Positions 1 to 7,084 of a DNA stretch of 54,437 bases are shown piece after piece. The first letter of the stretch is position 1; each line of letters begins with the position of its first letter. A program made the translations under genes and the position numbers. The stretch is taken from positions 1-54,437 of the forward strand of contig JAERRO010000007.1 of assembly GCA_016735395.1 (NCBI GenBank), given 5' to 3'. The DNA is from Alphaproteobacteria bacterium (GTDB lineage Bacteria; Pseudomonadota; Alphaproteobacteria; Rs-D84; JAERRO01). The notes under the pieces are model-generated. The model saw only the letters and a list, made by a program, of their open reading frames with translations, was not told the origin of the DNA and did no database searches.

Positions 1-90
1 AAATTCTACTACAGTTTTAAGAAAAATTATTTTTCCCAGAATCTCCCATATTTTTTTAAAAAATCTCTACCCCCAACCCCCTCACAAAAC

Positions 91-290
91 TTGACAAACA
101 AGAATTAAAGCTCAACAGACACCCACGAGATATGACGGTTATCCCACGGAGTAATAAAATTTATATATGTATAACAATTATATATGCATAACTATCATAT
201 ATCATAGATATATGATAGTTATTCCACGGAGTAATAATAAAATACATTTTATTATTACGACCCGTCTGCAGAATAATCTGCAGACTTTTT
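91..290 (+). ncRNA. structured repeat unit A (candidate small RNA)
   Basis: First of three related units. It opens with TTGACAAACAAGAATTAAAGC, a -35-like hexamer in a block that recurs in units C and D. A 41-base block (121–161, ACCCACGAGATATGACGG…) is identical to one in unit B. Three hairpins follow. H1 is a 16-bp stem, 188–203 with 207–222, loop ATA. H2 is a 13-bp AT stem, 231–243 with 246–258. H3 is GTCTGCAG/CTGCAGAC (264–271 with 278–285) followed by TTTTT, a typical intrinsic terminator. The motif GTTAT(C/T)CCACGGAGTAATAA occurs twice, before and after H1. The stems persist in the other units despite sequence changes, which supports an RNA-level function. Alternatives are a mobile REP-like repeat or a leader with a short ORF (ATG at 132, 19 codons). 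Confidence 0.45.
264..290 (+). terminator. Rho-independent terminator of unit A
   Basis: The 8-bp stem GTCTGCAG/CTGCAGAC with a 6-base loop is followed directly by TTTTT. It is preceded by ACGACCC in all three units. Confidence 0.7.
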
Positions 291-364
291 AAAACCAGCA
301 ACAAAGCACAAAACAAAAGTCCTTCTCTCCTTCCCAAATTTTCTACTTTTTAATTTAAAAAAAT

Positions 365-393
365 TTGACATTTAAACTAATTCAACCTATACT
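365..393 (+). promoter_or_regulatory. Consensus sigma-70 promoter upstream of unit B
   Basis: TTGACA (365–370), a 17-base spacer and TATACT (388–393) make a near-perfect promoter. The -10 box lies inside the inverted repeat CAACCTAT-6-ATAGGTTG (383–404), which could be an operator. The second arm can also pair with TACAACCTA at 423–431, so the start of the transcript would form a 9-bp hairpin. Confidence 0.65.
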
Positions 394-520
394 AAAATAG
401 GTTGTAGAGGAATTTATTCATTTACAACCTACTTATAGACCTTCTAGATACATCAAAATTTATTCTCGCAGAGACTTCGCAAAAAAACACCAACTCAACC
501 TATTATAGAAAATAAGGTCT

Positions 521-690
521 TAAACCCACGAGATATGACGGTTATCCCACGGAGTAATAAAATTGTAAAATTTATATAAGCATAACAATTATATATCTAT
601 GATATATAATTGTTATTCCACGGAGTGATAAAATTATAAAATAATTTTAGAACGACCCGTCTGCAAAATCCTTTGCAGACTTTTTAAAAA
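521..690 (+). ncRNA. structured repeat unit B (candidate small RNA)
   Basis: Second unit. It shares the 41-base block ACCCACGAGATATGACGG… with unit A (524–564). H1 is a 16-bp stem, 582–597 with 601–616, loop TAT. Compared with unit A, two base pairs differ but both remain paired (T-A to A-T and C-G to T-A). H2 (629–637 with 641–649) has almost entirely different bases from unit A yet still pairs over 9 bp. H3 is GTCTGCAAA/TTTGCAGAC (659–667 with 672–680) plus TTTTT. The nearest clear promoter is at 365–393; a second weak box, CTCAACCTATTATAG, lies at 493–507. The function is unknown. Confidence 0.45.
659..685 (+). terminator. Rho-independent terminator of unit B
   Basis: Nine-bp stem GTCTGCAAA/TTTGCAGAC with loop ATCC, followed by TTTTT. 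Confidence 0.7.
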
Positions 691-920
691 TATCCCCACC
701 CTACACGATTTCTCAACCTTTCTCCGCCTAGCACAGTCGTTCAACTCCTCGTTTCACAATCTCCCGACCTTTCCACCGCTATCTCTAGATTTTTCCACCG
801 ATCTCCCGATTTTTTTATCTTACCTCCACAATGTTCAAATGTCTCGCCGTCCTCCATTCACGATTATCCGATTTTTCTCCGCCCCTCACGATCCTCCGAC
901 ATCTACCATCTTCACCTCAC
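691..920. other. pyrimidine-rich spacer between units B and C
   Basis: About 230 bases in which C and T dominate one strand and G is scarce. Degenerate motifs recur, such as CGATTTTTCTCCGCC, CTCCCGATTTTTTT and CACGATTATCCGATTTTT. No ORF of note was seen. Shorter stretches of the same character occur at about 300–360 and 1140–1250, always between repeat units. Confidence 0.5.
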
Positions 921-927
921 ACAAAAC

Positions 928-1127
928 TTGACAAACAAGAATTAAAGCTCAACAGATATACACTCAGCCTATAGTAATATACAGACATCTCACAAAGTAA
1001 TAAAATTATAGAATTTATATATGCATAACGATTATATATCTATGATATATAATTGTTATTCCGCGGAGTAATAATAAAATACCTTTTATTATTACGACCC
1101 GTCTGCAAAATCCTTTGCAGACTTTTT
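928..1127 (+). ncRNA. structured repeat unit C (candidate small RNA)
   Basis: Third unit. It carries the same TTGACAAACAAGAATTAAAGCTCAACAGA block as unit A, then CACTCAGCCTATAGTAATAT, which resembles the -10 region seen in units B and D. Its 5' part (981–1005) has diverged from the 41-base block of A and B. H1 (1025–1040 with 1044–1059) has one G·U pair where unit B has A-U. H2 is GTAATAATAAAA paired with TTTTATTATTAC (1068–1079 with 1084–1095). H3 is identical to that of unit B and is followed by TTTTT. The motif between H1 and H2 is CCGCGGAGTAATAA instead of CCACGGAGTAATAA. Confidence 0.45.
1101..1127 (+). terminator. Rho-independent terminator of unit C
   Basis: GTCTGCAAA/TTTGCAGAC stem with loop ATCC, then TTTTT. 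The sequence is the same as in unit B. Confidence 0.7.
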
Positions 1128-1240
1128 CAGATCTTCGATAATATAAAAGACGAAAAAATTACCCCCCTATACTAGATCCGACAGAACGAGAAAAATTTCT
1201 AGTATTCTCTTCCGCAAACTTTCTCCGTTTACCCCCCGCC

Positions 1241-1307
1241 ACACAGCACAAACTTGACAAACAAGAATTAAAGCTCGACAAACACCCACTCAACCTATAG
1301 TAATATG
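1241..1307 (+). repeat. truncated repeat unit D (promoter block only)
   Basis: CACAAACTTGACAAACAAGAATTAAAGCTCGACAAACACCCACTCAACCTATAGTAATATG repeats the 5' block of units A and C. No hairpins follow, because the sequence runs directly into the 3' end of murG. If the block is active it would transcribe antisense to murG. Confidence 0.5.
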
Positions 1308-1314
1308 TACGAGT

Positions 1315-2397
1315 TCACAGATCTAGGTATTTATCGAAGTTATCGACGACGAGATGCCCTATTTTATCGAATGTTTTGTTTCCTATTGTCTTTAACTTTT
1401 CGTGATTCAGAAGTTTTTTCATAGTTTCATTAAACACCTTTTGTGTAATTGTATCTTCGTAGAAAATCGCAGATCCGTTTATTTTATGAATTTGCGATGC
1501 ATTTAATTTCTGATGATTTCCGAACGATTTTGAGATAGGGATGATGACTGCGGTTCTTTTCGAAGCTACTATTTCAAAGATTCCTGCTCCGGCTCTAGCG
1601 ATAATGAGGTCGGCCCATTGAAACTGTTTTGGCATATCATAGAAGAATTCGTAGAATTTCACATCTACCTTTGCCTTGTTGTATATATTTTTTGCGATTG
1701 GTCTGCTATCGACTTTCATGGCTTGTCGGATATGTATTTTGCCTCGTAAATTTGGAGTTATTCCTGCGATTAATTTTACTAGGTCGTTCATAAAAAAGCG
1801 AGAGTTTTGCGATCCTGCGACGATCAGAATATTGAAGTCGTCATTTTCGTTACGATCTTTAGATTTGATCTTCAAGAATTCTTTTCTAACGGGCATCCCC
1901 ACATTGTGTTGTGTTATATTTAGTGGTATCCCTGCGGTATTTTTGAAGGAGGTAAATAGTTTTACTTTAATTTTAGGTAATTTTAGGACGAAGGAATTTA
2001 GATTACTTAAAACGGCATTTTGTTCGTGCAGGACGATATTTTGTCCGGTTAGATATCCTGCTAGGACAGTTGGGAAGCTTGCATAGCTTCCGAACGATAT
2101 GACTAAATCAGGTCTTTTTACGATCATCGACAGCACCATACGAACGGAGTATAACCCTGCGACAAGTATCCTTATGACTTTGTTATGTATTTTTCCTACG
2201 AGGAAAGACTTCAACCTCATAGTAATGATATTGGCACCTTTAGGGAAGATATCGTCAAAAAGATTTTTACCTTTGAGATCCGTAGTCATAGTCACCTCGT
2301 ATCCTCTATCTAGAATTGACTTTGCGATAACGGATGCTGGCACGGTATGTCCCCCGCTTCCTCCTGTAGCTATAATAATGTACTTCCGTCTAGTCAT
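1315..2397 (-). CDS. murG: UDP-GlcNAc:undecaprenyl-P-P-MurNAc-pentapeptide transferase MurG
   Basis: MurG adds GlcNAc to lipid I to form lipid II at the inner face of the cytoplasmic membrane. The 360-residue length is normal. The N-terminal glycine loop reads GGSGGHTVPA near residue 13, where the family usually has GGTGGH. HEQNA lies near residue 124. The C-terminal UDP-GlcNAc site is represented by ARAGAGIFEI and, further on, GNHQKLNA. The ATG has AAAGGA upstream. It is separated from ftsW and mraY, with which it is normally clustered, by bamD, murJ and an unrecognised gene. It ends with TGA just before the repeat field at 1–1310. The family assignment is secure. Confidence 0.95.
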   Translation of the reverse strand: MTRRKYIIIATGGSGGHTVPASVIAKSILDRGYEVTMTTDLKGKNLFDDIFPKGANIITMRLKSFLVGKIHNKVIRILVAGLYSVRMVLSMIVKRPDLVISFGSYASFPTVLAGYLTGQNIVLHEQNAVLSNLNSFVLKLPKIKVKLFTSFKNTAGIPLNITQHNVGMPVRKEFLKIKSKDRNENDDFNILIVAGSQNSRFFMNDLVKLIAGITPNLRGKIHIRQAMKVDSRPIAKNIYNKAKVDVKFYEFFYDMPKQFQWADLIIARAGAGIFEIVASKRTAVIIPISKSFGNHQKLNASQIHKINGSAIFYEDTITQKVFNETMKKLLNHEKLKTIGNKTFDKIGHLVVDNFDKYLDL

Positions 2398-2411
2398 TGT
2401 GAGCGGTCCTT

Positions 2412-3596
2412 TTAAATTAGAGCAAGTTTATTTTCCGTCGCCCACTTTTTTATTTCTGCACTAGGATCTTTTTTACTAGCATCTTCGAAGGTCTTCAGAA
2501 ATTTTTCTACATCTTCTATTTTTTCTATATGAATATCGGTTTTATATATTTTCGACACATCGTGTGCGAGTTGACTATGGAGTATTATAGAGGCACCGCT
2601 ATCCGTGAGAAGTAGTATCTGAAACGAGATATCTTTGTATTTTCTATTGAACCGACGAATATATTTACCCGAGTTAAAAATAGGAGAATCGATCATACTC
2701 CCGGCTTTCGACCATTGAGGATTTTCTTGTAAAGGTGTAATTTTTTCTTCATGTATCCAGTTACCTTTTATATCTATTAAATTTAAGAAAACGACCTTAT
2801 TTTTAGCGGTAGCTATGATTTCGCCATCTAACCCTTGATACCAGTTTAAATTCAGTTTACTATTTTTTGCAAGTTTTATAACTTTATCATTTACGACTTT
2901 GACCTCTTTTACTTTTACTTTTTTCTTTACATCTACTGGAGTCTGAGTCTTAATTTTCCCAATGACATCTTCGAAGTTAGACTTAACCTTCGTGTTAACT
3001 TCAGATTTGATTTTCTCTAGTTCTTTGTTTACTTTGTCCGTCTTCTTGATGATCTTATCTGGTTCTATCGTTTCTGTGGTATTGAGTCCGACGGTTGTGT
3101 CTACAGATATTTTTTTCTTTGCGGGCGGTATTGCGGTACTTTTATTACTATCGAGTCCGGAGTCACGAATAACTTTCTGTTTATATTTTACTCCTACAGG
3201 GATCTCGACTGATTTTATTATCTCATCTTTATTTTTATCGCTACTATTTTCATTTTGTTTTATGATATTATCGTTTCCCTTTTTAAAGAGTTCTAAAAAA
3301 TTACGAAAAACATTTACGGAGAAATTTTTAACGGACTCTAGAATTTTATCAAAGACATTAAAATTGTTCCAAACTTTCCAGAGTTTGATTATTATTATGG
3401 GAGCAGAGAAGACTATACAGTTAAAAAAAATAAAAATGGAGGATGCTAGAAAAAGTTTTTGCGACCAAAGGTTAAAGACATATTCCCAGTGAACTTTATC
3501 GAAGACATCGAATCTAAAAAGAGCCCACAGGATAATGTAATATTGAATACATATAAGAGATAAGAAAATCAGTTTATTAAAGATCGGTTTTAGCAT
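2412..3596 (-). CDS. membrane-anchored protein with lysine-rich linker; possible NERD-like nuclease domain
   Basis: I do not recognise a named gene here. The 394-residue product has two hydrophobic segments near the N terminus (about residues 8–28 and 48–72). A long Lys/Glu/Asn-rich low-complexity linker follows (about 100–240), then a compact C-terminal domain. In that domain WYQGLDGEIIATAKNKVVF, LIDIKGNW, then SPIFNSGKYIRRF and ISFQILLLTDSG are arranged like NERD or restriction-endonuclease-like folds, which have a G-E motif, a D-x-K strand and a following helix. That reading is inference from motif spacing only. The gene overlaps the end of bamD by 20 bases and ends 14 bases before murG, so the three are probably co-transcribed. 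Confidence 0.6.
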   Translation of the reverse strand: MLKPIFNKLIFLSLICIQYYIILWALFRFDVFDKVHWEYVFNLWSQKLFLASSIFIFFNCIVFSAPIIIIKLWKVWNNFNVFDKILESVKNFSVNVFRNFLELFKKGNDNIIKQNENSSDKNKDEIIKSVEIPVGVKYKQKVIRDSGLDSNKSTAIPPAKKKISVDTTVGLNTTETIEPDKIIKKTDKVNKELEKIKSEVNTKVKSNFEDVIGKIKTQTPVDVKKKVKVKEVKVVNDKVIKLAKNSKLNLNWYQGLDGEIIATAKNKVVFLNLIDIKGNWIHEEKITPLQENPQWSKAGSMIDSPIFNSGKYIRRFNRKYKDISFQILLLTDSGASIILHSQLAHDVSKIYKTDIHIEKIEDVEKFLKTFEDASKKDPSAEIKKWATENKLALI

Positions 3597-4311
3597 ATTT
3601 TGTCCATCGTGAGTTAGGGTATTTATCTTCGAGAGTCTGTAAAAGTTTTCTAGATTCTTCGGTTAGATGCAGTTCTTTGTGTGCTATCATAGATCTATAA
3701 ATTGCCTCTGGTATAACTGAAGATTCTGGATAGAGTTCTATAGCTTTATTGAACCTATGAATAGCTGACGGAAAAAATCCCTTTTTAGAATTATCTACAC
3801 CAATTTTAACAATTTTATATGCCAATATATCTTGAATAAGTTCTCTTCTAAATTTGACATCTGCGATATAAATAGAATCGGGATATAGTTCTATAATTTC
3901 TTGATAGATATCGAAGGCCTTGAGGGCGAAAGTCTGGTCTCTACCGACTTGTTTAATCTGCGATTCGAAAGTTCTGCCCTCTAGATATTTCATATAAAGA
4001 GATTGTTTATGGACGGGGAAAAATTGTGAAAATCTGTCTATTAGGATAAGAGCTTCGGTGTATTCTTTTTTAGAATACAGCAGGTAAGAGGCTCTAATCA
4101 TCGCATAGGAAGACTCAGAGGAATACGGGTAATATTGTTCTATCTTTTTATATTTATCGATAGCTAGAAAAGGTTCATCGTTTAATTCTTTGGCCCGTGC
4201 CTCCTCGTATAACTCCGTTGCCGACAACATTTCAGTCTGATATTGAACTGCACAGGAAGACATAAAGAGACAAATTACAGGGATAAAAAAAAGTTTAACA
4301 AAAATCTTCAT
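3577..4311 (-). CDS. bamD: outer membrane assembly lipoprotein BamD
   Basis: BamD is the essential lipoprotein partner of BamA in outer-membrane protein insertion. The 244-residue product starts with a lipoprotein signal peptide ending in FMSSC, so Cys20 is the likely lipidated residue. Tetratricopeptide-type repeats follow (ELYEEARAKELNDEPFLAIDKYKKIEQYYP, EYTEALILIDRFSQFFP and others). The segment GRDQTFALKAFDIYQEIIELYPDS is characteristic of the family. The length fits. It is divergent from murJ and its 3' end overlaps the next gene. A TATACT box lies only two bases before the ATG, too close to serve this start, so the promoter is unclear. Confidence 0.9.
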   Translation of the reverse strand: MKIFVKLFFIPVICLFMSSCAVQYQTEMLSATELYEEARAKELNDEPFLAIDKYKKIEQYYPYSSESSYAMIRASYLLYSKKEYTEALILIDRFSQFFPVHKQSLYMKYLEGRTFESQIKQVGRDQTFALKAFDIYQEIIELYPDSIYIADVKFRRELIQDILAYKIVKIGVDNSKKGFFPSAIHRFNKAIELYPESSVIPEAIYRSMIAHKELHLTEESRKLLQTLEDKYPNSRWTKYAKTDL

Positions 4312-4356
4312 AAAGTATACTAGAAGACAAATTCACATAAATCAACAAATTGCAGT

Positions 4357-4383
4357 TTGACAATATATAGTTGTATGTATAAC
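4357..4383 (+). promoter_or_regulatory. murJ promoter, possibly giving a leaderless mRNA
   Basis: TTGACA (4357–4362) and TATAAC (4378–4383) are spaced by 15 bases. The -10 box ends 8 bases before the murJ ATG and there is no Shine–Dalgarno sequence, so transcription would begin at or next to the start codon. Confidence 0.5.
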
Positions 4384-4391
4384 ATAAAAAT

Positions 4392-5876
4392 ATGTCTTTA
4401 TTAAAAAAATCATTTAAGATGAGTATTCTCACTATGTTAAGTCGTTTATTGGGCTTTTTCAAAAGCATAGTATTGGGCAACTATTTCGGGCTATCGGTCT
4501 ATACGGACATAGTAGGTTGGCTAGAAAGAATACATACTAGTGGTATTGTGGTAGGGGATTCAAGTCCATCGGCATTTACTCCACTATATAATAGATCTAG
4601 AAAGAAACTACTATTTTTTCAAAGAATAAGTCTAGTAATTATTATATTAAGTCTTTTGGTAGGGTTGACTTTATATATATTTAAAGGGCCTATTTCCAGC
4701 GGTTTTATAACAAGTTTAGACAGTAGTTATCATAGTATGGCTAGTACCTTATATAATATAATAATTCTAAACACCGTACTATCTATATTCGTTTTATATT
4801 TAATAGGTGTACTAATGATAATAGACAGGTGGAAATTACCTGCGATGTTAGGTCTATTGTCGAATATAATAACATTATCAGTTTTATTTATATTTAAGGA
4901 CAACCCTACGGTATTCTATGCTTTATTTATTAGTTTTACTGTAATAAACATCTTATTTATAAAAACAGGGCTATCAATATTGAAGAAATACAACCTATAT
5001 TTAAGCTTTAACTTTTCTATATTTAAGGGGATAAAAAAGTTAAGTAATTTCTTTAAAATGTACGGGCCGATAATGTCTATAGACTTATTAAAGACGACTC
5101 CAACATTGTTATATGTCTACATAGCTTCATCTCAAATCGGTTATATTACAGCTTTCTCGTATGCATCAAAAATGTACATATTCCCTTATGCAATAATAGG
5201 AGTATCTATTATAGCTTTCCTATTTCCTCTATTAAGCAGGAAGAACAAGTCATTTGTTAAAGGCAAAAGCAGTTCATCAGATTTAATAAATGTCTTTTTA
5301 AAAATAATGCTATTGTACAGCCTCCCTACGATGATAGTCTTACATATATTTAGCGAACCAATGATATCATTTTTATTCGAACGAGGGGAGTTCAGCGGAG
5401 AAGATACATTATTAGTCTCGAGATGTCTACAACTGTTAAGTCTACAGATACCGTTTATGTTTGTAAAATCGTTATTCGATCGGAATATAGTATCTTTATT
5501 AAAGGTAAAAATGTTAACATACTTTCAGTTGCCGATGATAGCATTGTCATTGATACTATTGTATAGTATGTATAGTATAGGTGTATCGCTAGAAAACCTC
5601 TTATATATATTCTTACTTACTAATTGTATAACGGTAGTAGTATTCTTCTATTATCAGCAGAGAATAGGAGTACTATCTTTCAAGGAGAAAGATTACAGGA
5701 AGGTTAGGAGGATACTATTATTACAGGCAGAGTTTGTTCTAGTATGCGGATTGATCTACAGTATGGTTAATTTAAACGATGTTATGTTATTTGGCACATC
5801 TATGATATTTTTAACGGGCTACTATCTATCTAGAGTGATGCACTTGTCTTGTAAAAACAGGATACATACTACATAA
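4392..5876 (+). CDS. murJ: lipid II flippase MurJ
   Basis: MurJ (MviN) is the MOP-superfamily transporter that flips lipid II to the periplasmic face. The N terminus KKSFKMSILTMLSRLLGFFKSIVLGNYFG matches the family start (SRxLGFxRd…fG). It is followed by FTPLYNR, which corresponds to the conserved F(T/V)P segment. About 14 hydrophobic segments run through the 494 residues, close to the usual size. It is transcribed alone, on the strand opposite its envelope neighbours, and its end overlaps the end of ftsW by 8 bases in convergent orientation. The start has no visible ribosome binding site. Confidence 0.9.
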   Translation: MSLLKKSFKMSILTMLSRLLGFFKSIVLGNYFGLSVYTDIVGWLERIHTSGIVVGDSSPSAFTPLYNRSRKKLLFFQRISLVIIILSLLVGLTLYIFKGPISSGFITSLDSSYHSMASTLYNIIILNTVLSIFVLYLIGVLMIIDRWKLPAMLGLLSNIITLSVLFIFKDNPTVFYALFISFTVINILFIKTGLSILKKYNLYLSFNFSIFKGIKKLSNFFKMYGPIMSIDLLKTTPTLLYVYIASSQIGYITAFSYASKMYIFPYAIIGVSIIAFLFPLLSRKNKSFVKGKSSSSDLINVFLKIMLLYSLPTMIVLHIFSEPMISFLFERGEFSGEDTLLVSRCLQLLSLQIPFMFVKSLFDRNIVSLLKVKMLTYFQLPMIALSLILLYSMYSIGVSLENLLYIFLLTNCITVVVFFYYQQRIGVLSFKEKDYRKVRRILLLQAEFVLVCGLIYSMVNLNDVMLFGTSMIFLTGYYLSRVMHLSCKNRIHTT

Positions 5877-7083
5877 CCTTTTCTTCACCGAATTGCAGAC
5901 ACCTAATAGCAGAGAATAGCACTCCGAATCCTATACAGTTAGACGAAAAGCTAGAACCTCCATAAGAGATGAAAGGCAAAGTCATACCTTTAGTCGGCAG
6001 TATACCTAGATTTGATCCTACAACGATTACAACTTGAGATATGATAATAGCTGACCACCCTATAGTGAAGAAAAAGGCTACAAATTGATAGAAAGAACGA
6101 CATTTAGCTTGCCTAATTATTCTAAAGATAAATAGAATTATGAAGCTATAGGCACCAAGAATAATTACTGACCCTATGAATCCGAAGTCTTCGACGAAAG
6201 AAGCGAATATGAAATCGTTTACGACATCAGGAATTTTATCTTTATCGAATCCGCTACCTAGCCGACCGAACATATCACCTGCCTGAATAGCGGTTGTAGC
6301 TTTATTTAGTTGATAAGCTTGATCAGGGTTTAGAAATAGTTCTATTCTATGTTTAAAGTGGGGCATAGAGAAAAACATTATTGTTAGGAAAGCTATTGCG
6401 GATAAGAACAGTGCTATTAAGAATCTCCACCTAGCTCCGAAGACAAAAATCATCGATACAAGTGTTATGGTAAAAAGAACTATAGATCCTATATCTGGTT
6501 GTTTTATTAACAGGACGACTTGAGACAGAAAGATGACGGACAGGACGACTTGTCCGACGATTTTTAAATTATGAGAATTATCTCCCCTGAGGAAAGCGAA
6601 GAATTTATTAAAATTTGATTTATATTGAATAACACTTTTCGTACCTTTGAGTTTAAACAATCTAGTAAGTATAAATGCCGATAGGAGGATAAAACTAACC
6701 TTCATAAACTCTGAAGGCTGTATATTAAAGAGAGGAAATCGCAAAGCTCTAGTGGCACCTTTTACATCGTTAGACAGAAAAAATATTGCTATCATTAGAG
6801 CGGAGATTAGAAAGAAGATTATAAAATTAGCCTTCGTAATATTTTTAAATGAGACGGTTGAAACTGCTATACCGGCGACGATACTAAAGACACTGTATAT
6901 AAGATATCTAACAAAAATGAAGTAGTCTGGAATATTATTATTATCTACGAATGCGGGCGAAACTGAAAGCATAGAAAAGAATCCAGCTATTATTAGTACG
7001 AAGATAGGGACTATCAGTTCACGATTGATCTGAAACCACCACCTATGAAATTTAGATCTTGAAGCACGGTTAAACTTTACCAT
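5869..7083 (-). CDS. ftsW: septal SEDS peptidoglycan polymerase FtsW
   Basis: FtsW polymerises glycan strands from lipid II at the septum together with FtsI. The 404-residue protein has around ten membrane segments and the SEDS hallmarks: KQPDIGSIVLF in the middle, and ILPTKGMTLPFISYGGSSFSSNCIGFG near the C terminus. It follows mraY with one base between them, a dcw-type arrangement from which murD is missing. It is distinguished from RodA (42578–43708) by position and by the longer loop before the C-terminal motif. Confidence 0.92.
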   Translation of the reverse strand: MVKFNRASRSKFHRWWFQINRELIVPIFVLIIAGFFSMLSVSPAFVDNNNIPDYFIFVRYLIYSVFSIVAGIAVSTVSFKNITKANFIIFFLISALMIAIFFLSNDVKGATRALRFPLFNIQPSEFMKVSFILLSAFILTRLFKLKGTKSVIQYKSNFNKFFAFLRGDNSHNLKIVGQVVLSVIFLSQVVLLIKQPDIGSIVLFTITLVSMIFVFGARWRFLIALFLSAIAFLTIMFFSMPHFKHRIELFLNPDQAYQLNKATTAIQAGDMFGRLGSGFDKDKIPDVVNDFIFASFVEDFGFIGSVIILGAYSFIILFIFRIIRQAKCRSFYQFVAFFFTIGWSAIIISQVVIVVGSNLGILPTKGMTLPFISYGGSSFSSNCIGFGVLFSAIRCLQFGEEKVM

Positions 7084-7084
7084 A

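Noticed and set aside
1-1310. CRISPR array
   Set aside because: There are only three to four units of about 200 bases with internal hairpins. There are no short regular repeats with unique spacers and no cas genes nearby.
1676-2464. Plus-strand ORFs at 1676–2086 and 2099–2464
   Set aside because: They lie opposite murG, whose conserved motifs are intact. They have no family motifs or ribosome binding sites.
2962-3492. Plus-strand 176-residue ORF
   Set aside because: It is the complement of the lysine-rich linker of the minus-strand gene. Its Ser/Leu/Phe-rich composition is a by-product.
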